Shown: one piece after another, positions 33,890-41,852 of the stretch
Numbering within the stretch: position 1 is the first letter of the stretch
Layout of the letters: every line of letters begins with the position of its first letter
Origin: an uncultured Muribaculaceae bacterium
GTDB lineage: Bacteria; Bacteroidota; Bacteroidia; Bacteroidales; Muribaculaceae
Direction: 5' to 3'
NCBI GenBank assembly: GCA_910588245.1
Contig: CAJUQP010000029.1
Location: 1-44,170 of the forward strand
DNA length: 44,170 nt
The notes under the pieces: generated by a model
Told to the model about the DNA's origin: nothing
Database searches by the model: none
What the model saw: the letters and a program-made list of their open reading frames with translations, nothing else
Translations under genes and position numbers: made by a program

Positions 33890-34358
33890 TCAATATCGTT
33901 TAAGATGACGGTCAAGCCACGAGTAGGCCTTTTCCTTTACCTTAGGAGGGAAACAATGACGCCCGCCGTTCTCTTCAAACAAAAGCGTCTCGATATCCTT
34001 GCCTCCATTGCTCAGATAAGCCTCACTGAACGCGTTTAGCTGTTCCACAAGATGCAGGGCCACAATCGCAGGTGCCTTTTTCCCCTTCTGGAAGCGACGG
34101 GACAAAGACATAAGCGCTTCCCCAGTCATCGGGAGTCCCGAGAACCGGATTCCCGGCCTCGATGAAATAGCATATCTTATAACGCACCCCTCCATCAAGA
34201 GGGAGACTTTCCAAAGTATCTATCTGAAGAGACCTTTTCTCAGGCATCTCTCCCAACAACGATGCAAGCAGATCACTGTCGACACTCACTTCCGGTTTCT
34301 GTGCCGCTGATCCCAGCGGAAGCAGCGCACATAACAAAATCATCCCGATCAATTTCAT
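33890..34358 (-). pseudogene. Decayed acetylxylan-esterase-like alpha/beta hydrolase
   Basis: Two overlapping frames give the two ends of one exported hydrolase. From 34358 a signal peptide (MKLIGMILLCALLPLGSAAQ) leads to YKICYFIEAGNPVLGTPDDW and a strand AYVFVPSLPEGEKG. The reading then continues in another frame as APAIVALHLVEQLNAF, which should be the core beta strand. It passes at once to a C-terminal His region (GGRHCFPPKVKEKAYSWLDR). So there is a frameshift at an A-rich run near 34075-34090, and the central roughly 150 residues with the nucleophile are missing. Family members are usually above 300 residues. It is almost surely non-functional. Confidence 0.8.
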
Positions 34359-34777
34359 ATGATTCAAATTAAGAAGTTGTTAAAAATGAAACTCATGGGA
34401 GTATGCCGGAGCATCTCATTCATATATCTCAACAACGATTCCGATATCATAAAATTCTTCTTTTCTGCAAACATACGATTTTTCCTTCAACATTCCGTCA
34501 TTTTTATAACGAAAAATCCCTGCCTCAGTGACCAAATCTCGATTCTCGTCCCTCACACAGGGATCAAAGAGCCAATCACGACTTAAATTATCGCTCGTAA
34601 AAGTATGCAAGATTGATTCTTTGGCAGTTGCATATTTCAAGTGCATTTGCTATATTCGCAAACAAATTCCGGTACTACCGAATACGTGATCATCAACATA
34701 TTCACCGGTTTTACGATTCCAATGCCGATTGGTTCCGGCATGAATCTTGAAATCCTCCACAGCAAACCCGCATCAAT
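34359..34777. other. Gene-free stretch before the CE15-like gene
   Basis: No convincing coding region in these 419 bases. They contain one copy of the 61-base direct repeat (34502-34562). A possible promoter for the downstream esterase follows (TTG at 34628-34630, 20 bases, then TATATTCG at 34651-34658, 6 of 8 matches). A small hairpin (ATGCCG 34722-34727 with CGGCAT 34736-34741) lies in the presumed leader. Confidence 0.55.
34502..34562 (+). repeat. 61-base direct repeat, copy 1
   Basis: This stretch matches 36073-36133 at 57 of 61 positions by eye, in the same orientation. It starts TTTTATAACG and ends CAGGG. CCCTG near its start and CAGGG at its end form inverted termini (ATCCCTG...CAGGGAT in this copy), so it could fold as one long stem-loop. 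Confidence 0.85.
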
Positions 34778-36001
34778 ATGGCACGAATACTTATCTACAT
34801 CCTGATGGCGTTGACCTCACAGGCAATTGTTTCCGCAAAATCCGGCGAACAACTGAAAATTGAGTCTTCACAAAACCCTGCTCCGGAGAAGCATATCCCG
34901 TTAGTCTACGACAGGGAGAACACCGCGGCGGGATATCCGGAATTAAAAATGAAGGACTTCGAGGAATTGCCCTCGATTCCTGACCTCCCCGACCCTTTCG
35001 CATGGGCTGATGGAAGCGGACGTTCCACTCAATTCGACGACTGGCAACGCCACCGCTCTGAGATAATACAAATGCTCTTCCATTATGAGATCGGCAAGAA
35101 ACAGGAAGTCGACAAAAAACAGATTTCCGCAAGAATCATCAATGATACTCTCACAGTCGATGTCAGCACCGCCGATGGGAAACTGACTCTCGAAGCACCG
35201 ATAAAATATCCTGAAGGCGATGGGCCTTTCCCGGCTATTATCGGAATAGGATTTCCTACCGGTTCGCTCCCCGACGAGATTTTCGAAAAAAGGGGTATTG
35301 CCGGTATCGCGTTCAATTTCACTCAAGTCATGTCGCACACCCAGAAGCGTGGAGAGGAGCCCATCAACAGGCTGTATCCCGATCAGACTGATATGGGAGC
35401 CTATTGTGCATGGCCATGGGGAATAAGCCGTATCATCGATGCGCTGGAGATTCTGGGTGAATCATCAAGGATTGACCTGAGCCACATAGCAGTGTCCGGA
35501 TGCTCCTTCGCGGGAAAGATGGCGCTATTCGCCGGCGCGCTCGACGAACGCATTGCCCTGACCATTGCCCAGGAACCGGGGGGTGGTGGCGTCAATTCAT
35601 GGAGAGTGTCGGAGACACTCGGCAATGTGGAGACCCTCGCACGCACTAACTATGCGTGGTTCAAGGAGAGCATGAGGCGTTTCTCCGATTGCGTCGACCG
35701 GCTGCCGATCGATCACCATGAGGTGGCTGCACTCATAGCACCCCGCGCGCTTCTCGTACTCGGCAACACCGACTATGAATGGCTCGCCGAGAGATCAAAC
35801 TACGAGTCGTCGAAAGCGGCCCGCGAGGTGTGGAAGACATTCGGAATCGCCGACCGCATGGGCTATTCCATCACAGGCGGCCATCCCCACTGCCAGCTTC
35901 CCCTGAGCCAGTATCCGGAGGTGGAGGCCTTCGTCGACAAGTTTCTCCTCGGCAAGACCAACGTTGACACAAATGTCACCAAAGCCCCCATGTTCGAATG
36001 A
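34778..36001 (+). CDS. Secreted CE15-like esterase (glucuronoyl-esterase type)
   Basis: A 407-residue protein with a signal peptide (about 1-20, ending VSAK) and an alpha/beta-hydrolase domain resembling carbohydrate esterase family 15. The nucleophile elbow is GCSFAGK with Ser at about 243, where CE15 normally has GCSRxGK. The acid-residue region is TIAQEPGGGGVNSW. The LPIDHHEVAALIAPRALLVL and GGHPHCQLP segments bring the catalytic His. Family members split the ester between lignin alcohols and glucuronoxylan. The Arg-to-Phe change touches a residue thought to bind the uronate, so the substrate may differ. The gene lies between two 61-base direct repeats and beside two other esterase genes. 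Confidence 0.82.
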   Translation: MARILIYILMALTSQAIVSAKSGEQLKIESSQNPAPEKHIPLVYDRENTAAGYPELKMKDFEELPSIPDLPDPFAWADGSGRSTQFDDWQRHRSEIIQMLFHYEIGKKQEVDKKQISARIINDTLTVDVSTADGKLTLEAPIKYPEGDGPFPAIIGIGFPTGSLPDEIFEKRGIAGIAFNFTQVMSHTQKRGEEPINRLYPDQTDMGAYCAWPWGISRIIDALEILGESSRIDLSHIAVSGCSFAGKMALFAGALDERIALTIAQEPGGGGVNSWRVSETLGNVETLARTNYAWFKESMRRFSDCVDRLPIDHHEVAALIAPRALLVLGNTDYEWLAERSNYESSKAAREVWKTFGIADRMGYSITGGHPHCQLPLSQYPEVEAFVDKFLLGKTNVDTNVTKAPMFE

Positions 36002-36072
36002 CCCACCACCCTCCTTCCTTCCATCCCAACATATAGGCCGGACAGGAGCATCTAAAGATACTCGGCAATTAC

Positions 36073-36133
36073 TTTTATAACGAAAAATCCCTGCCTCAGT
36101 GACCAAATCCCGATTTTCGTCCCTCTCGCAGGG
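36073..36133 (+). repeat. 61-base direct repeat, copy 2
   Basis: Second copy of the element at 34502-34562, differing at four positions. It lies 71 bases after the CE15-like gene stop. Its 3' inverted terminus is weaker (CAGGGTC instead of CAGGGAT). The remainder of the 248-base gap to the next gene holds only the promoter box at 36229. Confidence 0.85.
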
Positions 36134-36228
36134 TCGTATTTTTCAAATGATTATCACTATGCCACTAACAATATCCTATTTTATTGAATGAAATGGTGGA
36201 ATAAAAAGATGCGGAGGATCTGCGCTCT

Positions 36229-36236
36229 TAACTTTG
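36229..36236 (+). promoter_or_regulatory. -7 promoter box of the GH108-like gene
   Basis: TAACTTTG, a perfect TAnnTTTG box, lies 13 bases before the start at 36250. No TTTG is present 19-21 bases upstream. Confidence 0.5.
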
Positions 36237-36249
36237 CGGTAAAAAAGAT

Positions 36250-36843
36250 ATGGCAGACCATCGGATTCTTATTCCATTCATTTTTCATTTTGCGGCCGGA
36301 GTCTACGGGAAAGGCGGCCGCGACCTGCTCCTTCCGTTGGAAAAACAGTTTGAGTTAGCGTCCCGAAAAGGCTGGAGCGATGACCCTGACGATCCCGGAG
36401 GAGCGACGATGATCGACGTGACCCTCGCCACTTTCGCGGCTTACCGAAGAAGCAGATCCATGCCATCCCCGACAAAAACGGATCTCCAGGGCATTACTTT
36501 CGGAGAATGGGAGGATATTCTCAAGACAATGTTCTGGGACAGGATGAAAGCAGACAATGTCCGGTCGCAGGCAATCGCCAATATCATAGTCGATTGGATA
36601 TGGGCCTCCGGACCATCCGCCATCCGCAGGATCCAGACCGCCGTGGGAGTGAAAGCCGACGGAATTGTCGGGCCTCTCACGTTGCAGGCAATAAACGAAG
36701 CTGATGCCGGCACTCTCTTCACGAATATCCGCCGTATGCGCGAGATTCACTACCGCCAATGCCGCGGAGCATGGAAATATCTTCACGGATGGCTCAGACG
36801 CCTCAATGCCATACTCCCCGACGGCTCTTTCGACTTCCGCTGA
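36250..36843 (+). CDS. GH108-like protein with peptidoglycan-binding end, probably inactive
   Basis: A 197-residue protein related to glycosyl hydrolase 108 (N-acetylmuramidase, lysozyme-like). The family layout is clear: GWSDDPDDPGGATMIDVTLA, then MFWDRMKADNVRSQAIANII, then VDWIWASGPSAIRRIQTAVG, then VKADGIVGPLTLQAINE, a short peptidoglycan-binding repeat. The catalytic Glu normally stands in a WEGG/WEAG motif near the N terminus. Here the candidate places read HFAAG (13-17) or SRKGW (38-42), without Glu, and the usual G(I/V)T is DVT. No signal peptide and no holin or phage genes are nearby. It may be a decayed or repurposed muramidase. Another catalytic residue cannot be excluded. Confidence 0.75.
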   Translation: MADHRILIPFIFHFAAGVYGKGGRDLLLPLEKQFELASRKGWSDDPDDPGGATMIDVTLATFAAYRRSRSMPSPTKTDLQGITFGEWEDILKTMFWDRMKADNVRSQAIANIIVDWIWASGPSAIRRIQTAVGVKADGIVGPLTLQAINEADAGTLFTNIRRMREIHYRQCRGAWKYLHGWLRRLNAILPDGSFDFR

Positions 36844-36914
36844 ACGCTAAAAACGTTGATAAACCGGACATGTTGTTATGAACCCCTCACTCGCACTCAT
36901 TTGTTATAAAGACG

Positions 36915-37862
36915 ATGCGAACAATGATGAAAATATCACTCCTAGTCATTGCTTCCACGTTTTTGCAGAGTTGTATATTCGAATATCCGAATTGTCCCGA
37001 CGATCCGTGGAAGCACCTCAAAGTCCGGTTCGACACGTCACTATGCCCTGATGCGTCGCCCGAGGGCATGGCCCTGCTGTTCTATCCCTCCGACGGCTCC
37101 GAGCCCTGGAGGTTCGACCTGAGAGGACTTGAAGGAGGCACCGTATCGCTTCCCCCCGATACATACCGCGTGATCGCCTACAACAATGACACCTACCGCA
37201 CTGTGGTAGAGAAGTCAGACGATTTCCGGCTGTGCTCCTTCACCACTCCTCCGGCCGGAGTCTTTGACGGAGCCGAGACACTTACACGCACTCCGGTGCC
37301 CGGCATTCCACCCGAAGGGGAGGAGGATGTTAGAAAGATGCCGCAGATGATGTGGTGCGGGATCGTAACCGATATCGACACCTCAACCGACTCCGTCGTA
37401 TCAGTTCCCCTCCGTCAAGCGGTGGCGAGAATCTCCGTCGACATAGCCGGAGTCGTGAATATCGGCAACATAAACCGTCTGGCCGCCGTGATCACCGGCA
37501 TGTCGGGAAGCTACCTCTGCTCCGGCCTCACTCCATCAGGCTTCCCGACAGCCATCCCCTTCCCGATCAACAGACCGTCGGCAAATTCCGACTCCTTGTC
37601 CGGTCAACTGCTTTCTTTCGGGAAAGACAATCTGACCCCTCTCTCCTATCTCCTGCTGTATGTGTGGCTTTCCGACGGCCATAACTATTACTTCAAGTTT
37701 GACGTGACCGAAAGCATACTCAACGCTCCCGACCCTCTCGACATCCACCTGCGCCTCGGCCCCATCACCATACCTCCCCTTTCCGGCTCAGGCTCCGGCG
37801 ACGGAGGCATGGACGTTGGCGTCGACGACTGGGATTTCATCATAATCGACATGGAATCCTGA
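36915..37862 (+). CDS. DUF5119-type lipoprotein of a fimbrial locus
   Basis: A 315-residue exported lipoprotein (lipobox LQSC, Cys20, followed by IFEYPNC). The body has the features I associate with DUF5119 proteins of Bacteroidales: an early VRFDTSLCPDASPEGMALLF strand region, DTYRVIAYNNDTYRTV, and a later beta domain. The C-terminal tail is Ser/Gly/Asp-rich. These proteins are encoded beside Mfa-like fimbrillins and are thought to belong to type V pilus systems as assembly or minor tip parts. The next genes here are two fimbrillins. The gene ends at a strong bidirectional hairpin, so it may be transcribed apart from them. Confidence 0.75.
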   Translation: MRTMMKISLLVIASTFLQSCIFEYPNCPDDPWKHLKVRFDTSLCPDASPEGMALLFYPSDGSEPWRFDLRGLEGGTVSLPPDTYRVIAYNNDTYRTVVEKSDDFRLCSFTTPPAGVFDGAETLTRTPVPGIPPEGEEDVRKMPQMMWCGIVTDIDTSTDSVVSVPLRQAVARISVDIAGVVNIGNINRLAAVITGMSGSYLCSGLTPSGFPTAIPFPINRPSANSDSLSGQLLSFGKDNLTPLSYLLLYVWLSDGHNYYFKFDVTESILNAPDPLDIHLRLGPITIPPLSGSGSGDGGMDVGVDDWDFIIIDMES

Positions 37863-37896
37863 CTTCTGATTTAACTTTTATTTTTATACAGCCTAT

Positions 37897-37942
37897 AAGA
37901 CCCCATCCCACAAAATTTACAAATTTTGTGGGATGGGGTCTT
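37897..37942 (+). terminator. 22-base-pair palindromic terminator
   Basis: Perfect inverted repeat: 37897-37918 (AAGACCCCATCCC...) with 37921-37942, separated by AC, followed by AATCTTTT. The stem is long enough to work in both directions. It separates the DUF5119 gene from the fimbrillin genes. Confidence 0.85.
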
Positions 37943-37983
37943 AATCTTTTAGCGCCCACGGTTGTTTTCTATAAAAGATAGTT

Positions 37984-38020
37984 TATCAGTTATCGTTCTA
38001 TCGCATTATCTGTTATCGTT
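37984..38020 (+). repeat. Direct repeats just before the first fimbrillin
   Basis: TATCAGTTATCGTT (37984-37997) and TATCTGTTATCGTT (38007-38020) differ at one base, lie 23 bases apart start to start, and the second touches the ATG at 38021. They may be a regulator site or a leader element. No clear TAnnTTTG box was found here. Confidence 0.55.
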
Positions 38021-39106
38021 ATGAAAAACACTATTGGATTATCTGCCGCCCCCCTGCTCCTGATTCTCTTGGCGACAGGCTGCTCAAGCGACAGCCATCA
38101 CTCACAGCAACCATCATCTCCTGCAATACAGTTCTCTGTGGTGGCCCCTCCCACTCCGCGCTTCATCTCACAGCCGGAGATCACCACCGCCACCATCGAC
38201 AATTTTCTCCTCAACGCATTCACAGACAAAAAGACTTTTATCTCCGATCTCAGAGTGACGCGTGAAAACAATAGCTGGACTTATGCGCCGGCATATTACT
38301 GGCCTGCTACTCCCGTCAATTTCTATGCCGTCTCCCCGACTGAAAGCAAGATGAGCCGCCCCGGAGGCGCCGATGCCGACTCATTCCGTGCCGGATATAC
38401 CAACACCGGCTCCATCGACCTGCTATATTCCGTGGCAAAAGATCAGACTCCGACAAGCTCCACCACTCCGAAAGCGGTGCAGCTTAATTTCCGGCACGCC
38501 CTCTCGCGTCTGGCTATAAGCATGAAGTCGTCCAACAGCGATATCCGCGTCAAGGTCTACAGTGTTGAGCTGGAAAACGTAATGACCCAAGGAATTTTCA
38601 CCTTCCCCGACGAGACGACATCTGTCTCCGGAGCACCGTCCCTTGATGGAAACGGGAATACCTCGGCTATGGGAAAATGGTCTGACTGGTCTGTCCCCGC
38701 CAACACATCGATCTACGACAATCCTGCCGGAAGTGACTATCTGACTGCGAGCGCCACAGAATTCTCCAACACAGGATATAACTTCGCGCTTCCTCAGCCT
38801 CTCTCCGAGGCCTCCTCGGCAGGCAGGGCCGTCACCGGATCGTATATAAAGGTGAAATGCGTCATCGACAACGGCGCCGGCATCCGGCTTTGGCCGAACA
38901 GCCAGACTCCGGCTGAGAACAAGGAGGGCGACTATGGAATCATACGGTTCTCCCTGCGCAATGCCACTGCTCCGCAAAGCTGGCAACCCGGCATCGGCTA
39001 CATATATAATCTCGACATAAACAAAGTGCCCGGGCTCGATATGATCGACTTTACCGTGACGGTCGACGAGATAAACCTTTACACGGGCGCTGAGATGGAA
39101 GACTGA
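38021..39106 (+). CDS. Fimbrillin-family lipoprotein 1
   Basis: A 361-residue secreted lipoprotein (lipobox ATGC, then SSDSHHSQQ). It has the fimbrillin (Mfa-like/FimA-like) pattern: an N-terminal beta domain with YAPAYYWPATPVNFYAVSPT and the strongly conserved VQLNFRHALSRLAISMKSS. A C-terminal domain ends in YNLDINKVPGLDMIDFTVTV. Such proteins are exported as lipoproteins, cleaved at the surface and polymerised into fimbriae by donor-strand exchange. A paralogous fimbrillin follows 31 bases later, which suggests an operon. Whether it is the shaft or an accessory subunit cannot be told. Confidence 0.85.
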   Translation: MKNTIGLSAAPLLLILLATGCSSDSHHSQQPSSPAIQFSVVAPPTPRFISQPEITTATIDNFLLNAFTDKKTFISDLRVTRENNSWTYAPAYYWPATPVNFYAVSPTESKMSRPGGADADSFRAGYTNTGSIDLLYSVAKDQTPTSSTTPKAVQLNFRHALSRLAISMKSSNSDIRVKVYSVELENVMTQGIFTFPDETTSVSGAPSLDGNGNTSAMGKWSDWSVPANTSIYDNPAGSDYLTASATEFSNTGYNFALPQPLSEASSAGRAVTGSYIKVKCVIDNGAGIRLWPNSQTPAENKEGDYGIIRFSLRNATAPQSWQPGIGYIYNLDINKVPGLDMIDFTVTVDEINLYTGAEMED

Positions 39107-39137
39107 CAACATATCCCTTTGGAGGAATGCTCCTGTA

Positions 39138-40223
39138 ATGATGACAAGCAAGGCTTTCATATATATCCTTTTGTCGGCCGTGCCGCCTGCCGCTTTGACA
39201 GGCTGCTCGGCCGACAGTCTGTCCGGCTCGTCCGACGGGTCCCATGCGGTCGGTTTCTACCCCGTTGCCGACCGCACCTCTTACGATGCTCCCGAGGGGG
39301 TGACGACTACTCTCAACATACGGGATTTCAAGGTGACGGCTACCACGCCCGGACAATACAACACCATCATCCTCCTGCAGGATGCCATCGTAAAGCGCAC
39401 CGGACTCAACGACTGGACGTATTCCCCGAAAATAGAATGGCCTGAGACACCGGTCAATTTCTATATGGTGAGTCCGGCCGACATAGCATGGACTGTACTC
39501 ACATGGGATCGTGGAGCATGGATCAACCAATACCGCAACGACGGTAAAACGGATCTGATTGTAGCGGCAGACTACGACGAGATGCAGCATCCCGGCCCCG
39601 TGAAGGTGAATTTCCGGCATGCGCTGTCGCGTGTGGCCGTCTCGCTCCGCACCTCGATTCCTGATGAATACGATGTGAGGATGCGCCTGGCATATGTCAC
39701 GGGCGTTCCGCTTGTTGGCCATTATGTATGGCCGACAAGCTCCACCGACCTCACCGACGGCTTCTCAATAGGATCACCCGACGACTCCGGAATCTGGTCG
39801 CCCGCGGGATGGTCTACCCACGGACAGGAAAATTTCGTGCTTCAGCAGGCTTCTGATCCCGACGGTATGACTCTCAGCCCGGCCGATGCCCAATATATCC
39901 CTCTCGACGGCAATCATATCCAGTTCATGATTCCGCATAACATAGAACCCTCACGGTTCGACGACTACAACTGGCTCGGAGGAAACATAATAATAGTCTA
40001 CAGGATATATCGCCGGTCGGACGGCGATGTGGTATGGCCCACGGAGAACACACCCGTAGAACTCATCTATCACAAAGAGGGCAAGCGCGACTGGGCCGTA
40101 GCCCCATTCCCTCTCGCTGAGGCCACCCCCGAAACCCGGTGGCTCCCGGGGCTGAACTACTCTTACCGGCTGACCCTCAACATGCCCGATCTATCCGGCA
40201 GGTCTCCTCTGACCCGAAGCTAA
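39138..40223 (+). CDS. Fimbrillin-family lipoprotein 2
   Basis: A 361-residue paralogue of the upstream fimbrillin with the same layout: lipoprotein signal (lipobox LTGC), WTYSPKIEWPETPVNFYMVS, then VKVNFRHALSRVAVSLRTS, and a C-terminal YSYRLTLNMPD strand. The sequence otherwise differs widely from its neighbour, as is usual for antigenically variable surface subunits. Start is either the ATG at 39138 or the adjacent one at 39141. A tip-adhesin or alternative shaft role is possible. Confidence 0.85.
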   Translation: MMTSKAFIYILLSAVPPAALTGCSADSLSGSSDGSHAVGFYPVADRTSYDAPEGVTTTLNIRDFKVTATTPGQYNTIILLQDAIVKRTGLNDWTYSPKIEWPETPVNFYMVSPADIAWTVLTWDRGAWINQYRNDGKTDLIVAADYDEMQHPGPVKVNFRHALSRVAVSLRTSIPDEYDVRMRLAYVTGVPLVGHYVWPTSSTDLTDGFSIGSPDDSGIWSPAGWSTHGQENFVLQQASDPDGMTLSPADAQYIPLDGNHIQFMIPHNIEPSRFDDYNWLGGNIIIVYRIYRRSDGDVVWPTENTPVELIYHKEGKRDWAVAPFPLAEATPETRWLPGLNYSYRLTLNMPDLSGRSPLTRS

Positions 40224-40299
40224 CCTTCCCAGGATATGGAAGTTGAGATCTCGGAATACTGAAAGAGGCGCCACATGTTCCCATTTCAACTTTTTTCGC

Positions 40300-40307
40300 T
40301 ATTTTTG
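40300..40307 (+). promoter_or_regulatory. -7 promoter box of the SpoIID/LytB gene
   Basis: TATTTTTG matches TAnnTTTG and lies 23 bases before the start at 40331. A -33 box is not evident. Confidence 0.45.
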
Positions 40308-40330
40308 CAGGAAATAGCGGATACATTCTC

Positions 40331-41650
40331 ATGACTTCAGATCGATCACTGCAAAACCACGATGCGACTCCTTTGGTAAGAGTAGGCATAGCGGAGATTC
40401 CGCATGCCGACATAATCTTCAACGGGGAATACCGTATGGATTCGAAAGTCTTCTCGGGAGCAGCCTCCTTCGATGCGTCTTACCTGCCCGAAGGCGACTC
40501 CCTCTTCTCCCCATGCTCTCAGGAGGCTACTTTCACTGTCAGGGATGTGACAATAGGCAAGGATTTCCACTGGCAGCGGAGTCTTGATCAGACTTTTCGC
40601 GGTTCGCTACTGCTTCGCCGCCACGGTAGTATACTGACAGTCATCAATATCCTGCCGGTGGAATGGTATCTTGAGAGCGTGATCTCAAGCGAGATGAACG
40701 CCGATGCCCCTTCCGAGTTTCTAAAGGCGCATGCAGTCATATCTCGCAGTTGGCTTATGGCTCAGATAAAAGGAACCTGCCCCCAAGATGATGAGGAGGA
40801 AGGGATGACAGACACACCCGAGACTCGCGTCAGATGGTATGACCACTCCGGCCACACCGGGTTTGATGTCTGTGCCGACGACCACTGTCAGCGCTATCAG
40901 GGGATAACCGGCATAAACGAATCGGCCCGTGAAGCGGTCATTGCCACTCGTGGAGAGATACTTACCTTCGGCGATGAGATCTGCGACGCCCGCTTCTCTA
41001 AATGCTGTGGCGGTGCCTTCGAGACTTTCGAGAATTGCTGGCAACCCGTCCCCAAGAGCTATCTACGTCCCGGTCCCGATATCCTTCCTTCCGCTCAATT
41101 GCCCGATCTCTCTGTCGAGGAGAACGCACGGACGTGGATAATGTCGCGCCCCGAAGCTTTCTGCGCCGCTCCATCAGGAGATATCCTCCGGAAAGTGCTG
41201 AAAGACTATGACCGGTCCACCCGTGATTTCTACCGCTGGAAAGTGGAGTATACCGGAATCGAACTTTCTGATATAATCCGTCGTAGGTCAGGAGTGGATT
41301 TCGGAGAGATCATCGATCTTCAGCCAGTGGCGCGGGGCGCTTCCGGACGTATCATTCTCCTGCACGTCATAGGCACGCGCCACACAATGACCATCGGCAA
41401 GGAACTCGAGATACGCCGCACCCTCAGCCGTTCGCATCTCTACAGCTCGGCATTCGTCGTGGAGCGATCTGGCCTCGACAGCCGAGGCGTCCCCGAGCGC
41501 TTCATTCTCCATGGCGCCGGCTGGGGTCACGGAGTTGGGCTCTGCCAGATCGGCGCCGCCGTCATGGCCTCCCAAGGCCACACCTACCGCCGCATCCTCT
41601 CCCACTACTACCCCGACACCCGGATCACCACCCTAAACCCCAACCCCTAA
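40331..41650 (+). CDS. SpoIID/LytB-domain protein
   Basis: A 439-residue protein. The SpoIID/LytB domain occupies most of its length: LPVEWYLESVISSEMN with the family's catalytic-type Glu, then FLKAHAVISRSWLMAQ, then ARFSKCCGGAFETFENCW, and the C-terminal signature HGAGWGHGVGLCQIGA. SpoIID of sporulating Bacillota is a lytic transglycosylase that cuts denuded glycan strands. Bacteroidales homologues are vegetative proteins of unknown duty. No signal peptide is visible from this start, unusual for a cell-wall enzyme. The nearest ATG options do not add one. It seems to be monocistronic with its own promoter box. Confidence 0.87.
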   Translation: MTSDRSLQNHDATPLVRVGIAEIPHADIIFNGEYRMDSKVFSGAASFDASYLPEGDSLFSPCSQEATFTVRDVTIGKDFHWQRSLDQTFRGSLLLRRHGSILTVINILPVEWYLESVISSEMNADAPSEFLKAHAVISRSWLMAQIKGTCPQDDEEEGMTDTPETRVRWYDHSGHTGFDVCADDHCQRYQGITGINESAREAVIATRGEILTFGDEICDARFSKCCGGAFETFENCWQPVPKSYLRPGPDILPSAQLPDLSVEENARTWIMSRPEAFCAAPSGDILRKVLKDYDRSTRDFYRWKVEYTGIELSDIIRRRSGVDFGEIIDLQPVARGASGRIILLHVIGTRHTMTIGKELEIRRTLSRSHLYSSAFVVERSGLDSRGVPERFILHGAGWGHGVGLCQIGAAVMASQGHTYRRILSHYYPDTRITTLNPNP

Positions 41651-41690
41651 GCGACCCTCAAAAACCACACGCCCGGCGTTGCCGGGCAAC

Positions 41691-41719
41691 CCGTGCCGCG
41701 GCCGAATGCCGCGGTTCCC
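41691..41719 (+). repeat. Dispersed palindromic element, copy 2
   Basis: CCGTGCCGCGGC-CGAAT-GCCGCGGTTCCC has the same layout as 3968-3998: identical CCGTG lead, 7-base stem, 5-base loop, then GGTTCCC. The stem differs by a compensating pair (A-T to C-G). A further hairpin CCCGGC-GTT-GCCGGG lies just before it (41672-41686). The rest of the 202-base gap between the convergent genes is low-complexity, with TAATACTTAA-like repeats. Confidence 0.55.
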
Positions 41720-41768
41720 TAACCTCTCAACTCTCAACTTAATACTTAATACTTAACACATAATACAT

Positions 41769-41802
41769 AAAAAAAAAGCCGGATTCCTTCGCGGAAGCCG
41801 GC
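41769..41802 (-). terminator. Rho-independent terminator of ald
   Basis: On the minus strand GCCGGCTTCC-GCGAA-GGAATCCGGC folds into a stem with one mismatch and is followed by nine T residues, a classical intrinsic terminator. It lies 51 bases after the ald stop. Confidence 0.9.
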
Positions 41803-41852
41803 CTGTAAAAAAATCAAGATGTAGGTTAATTAAATCTTTGCCGACATGGCTG

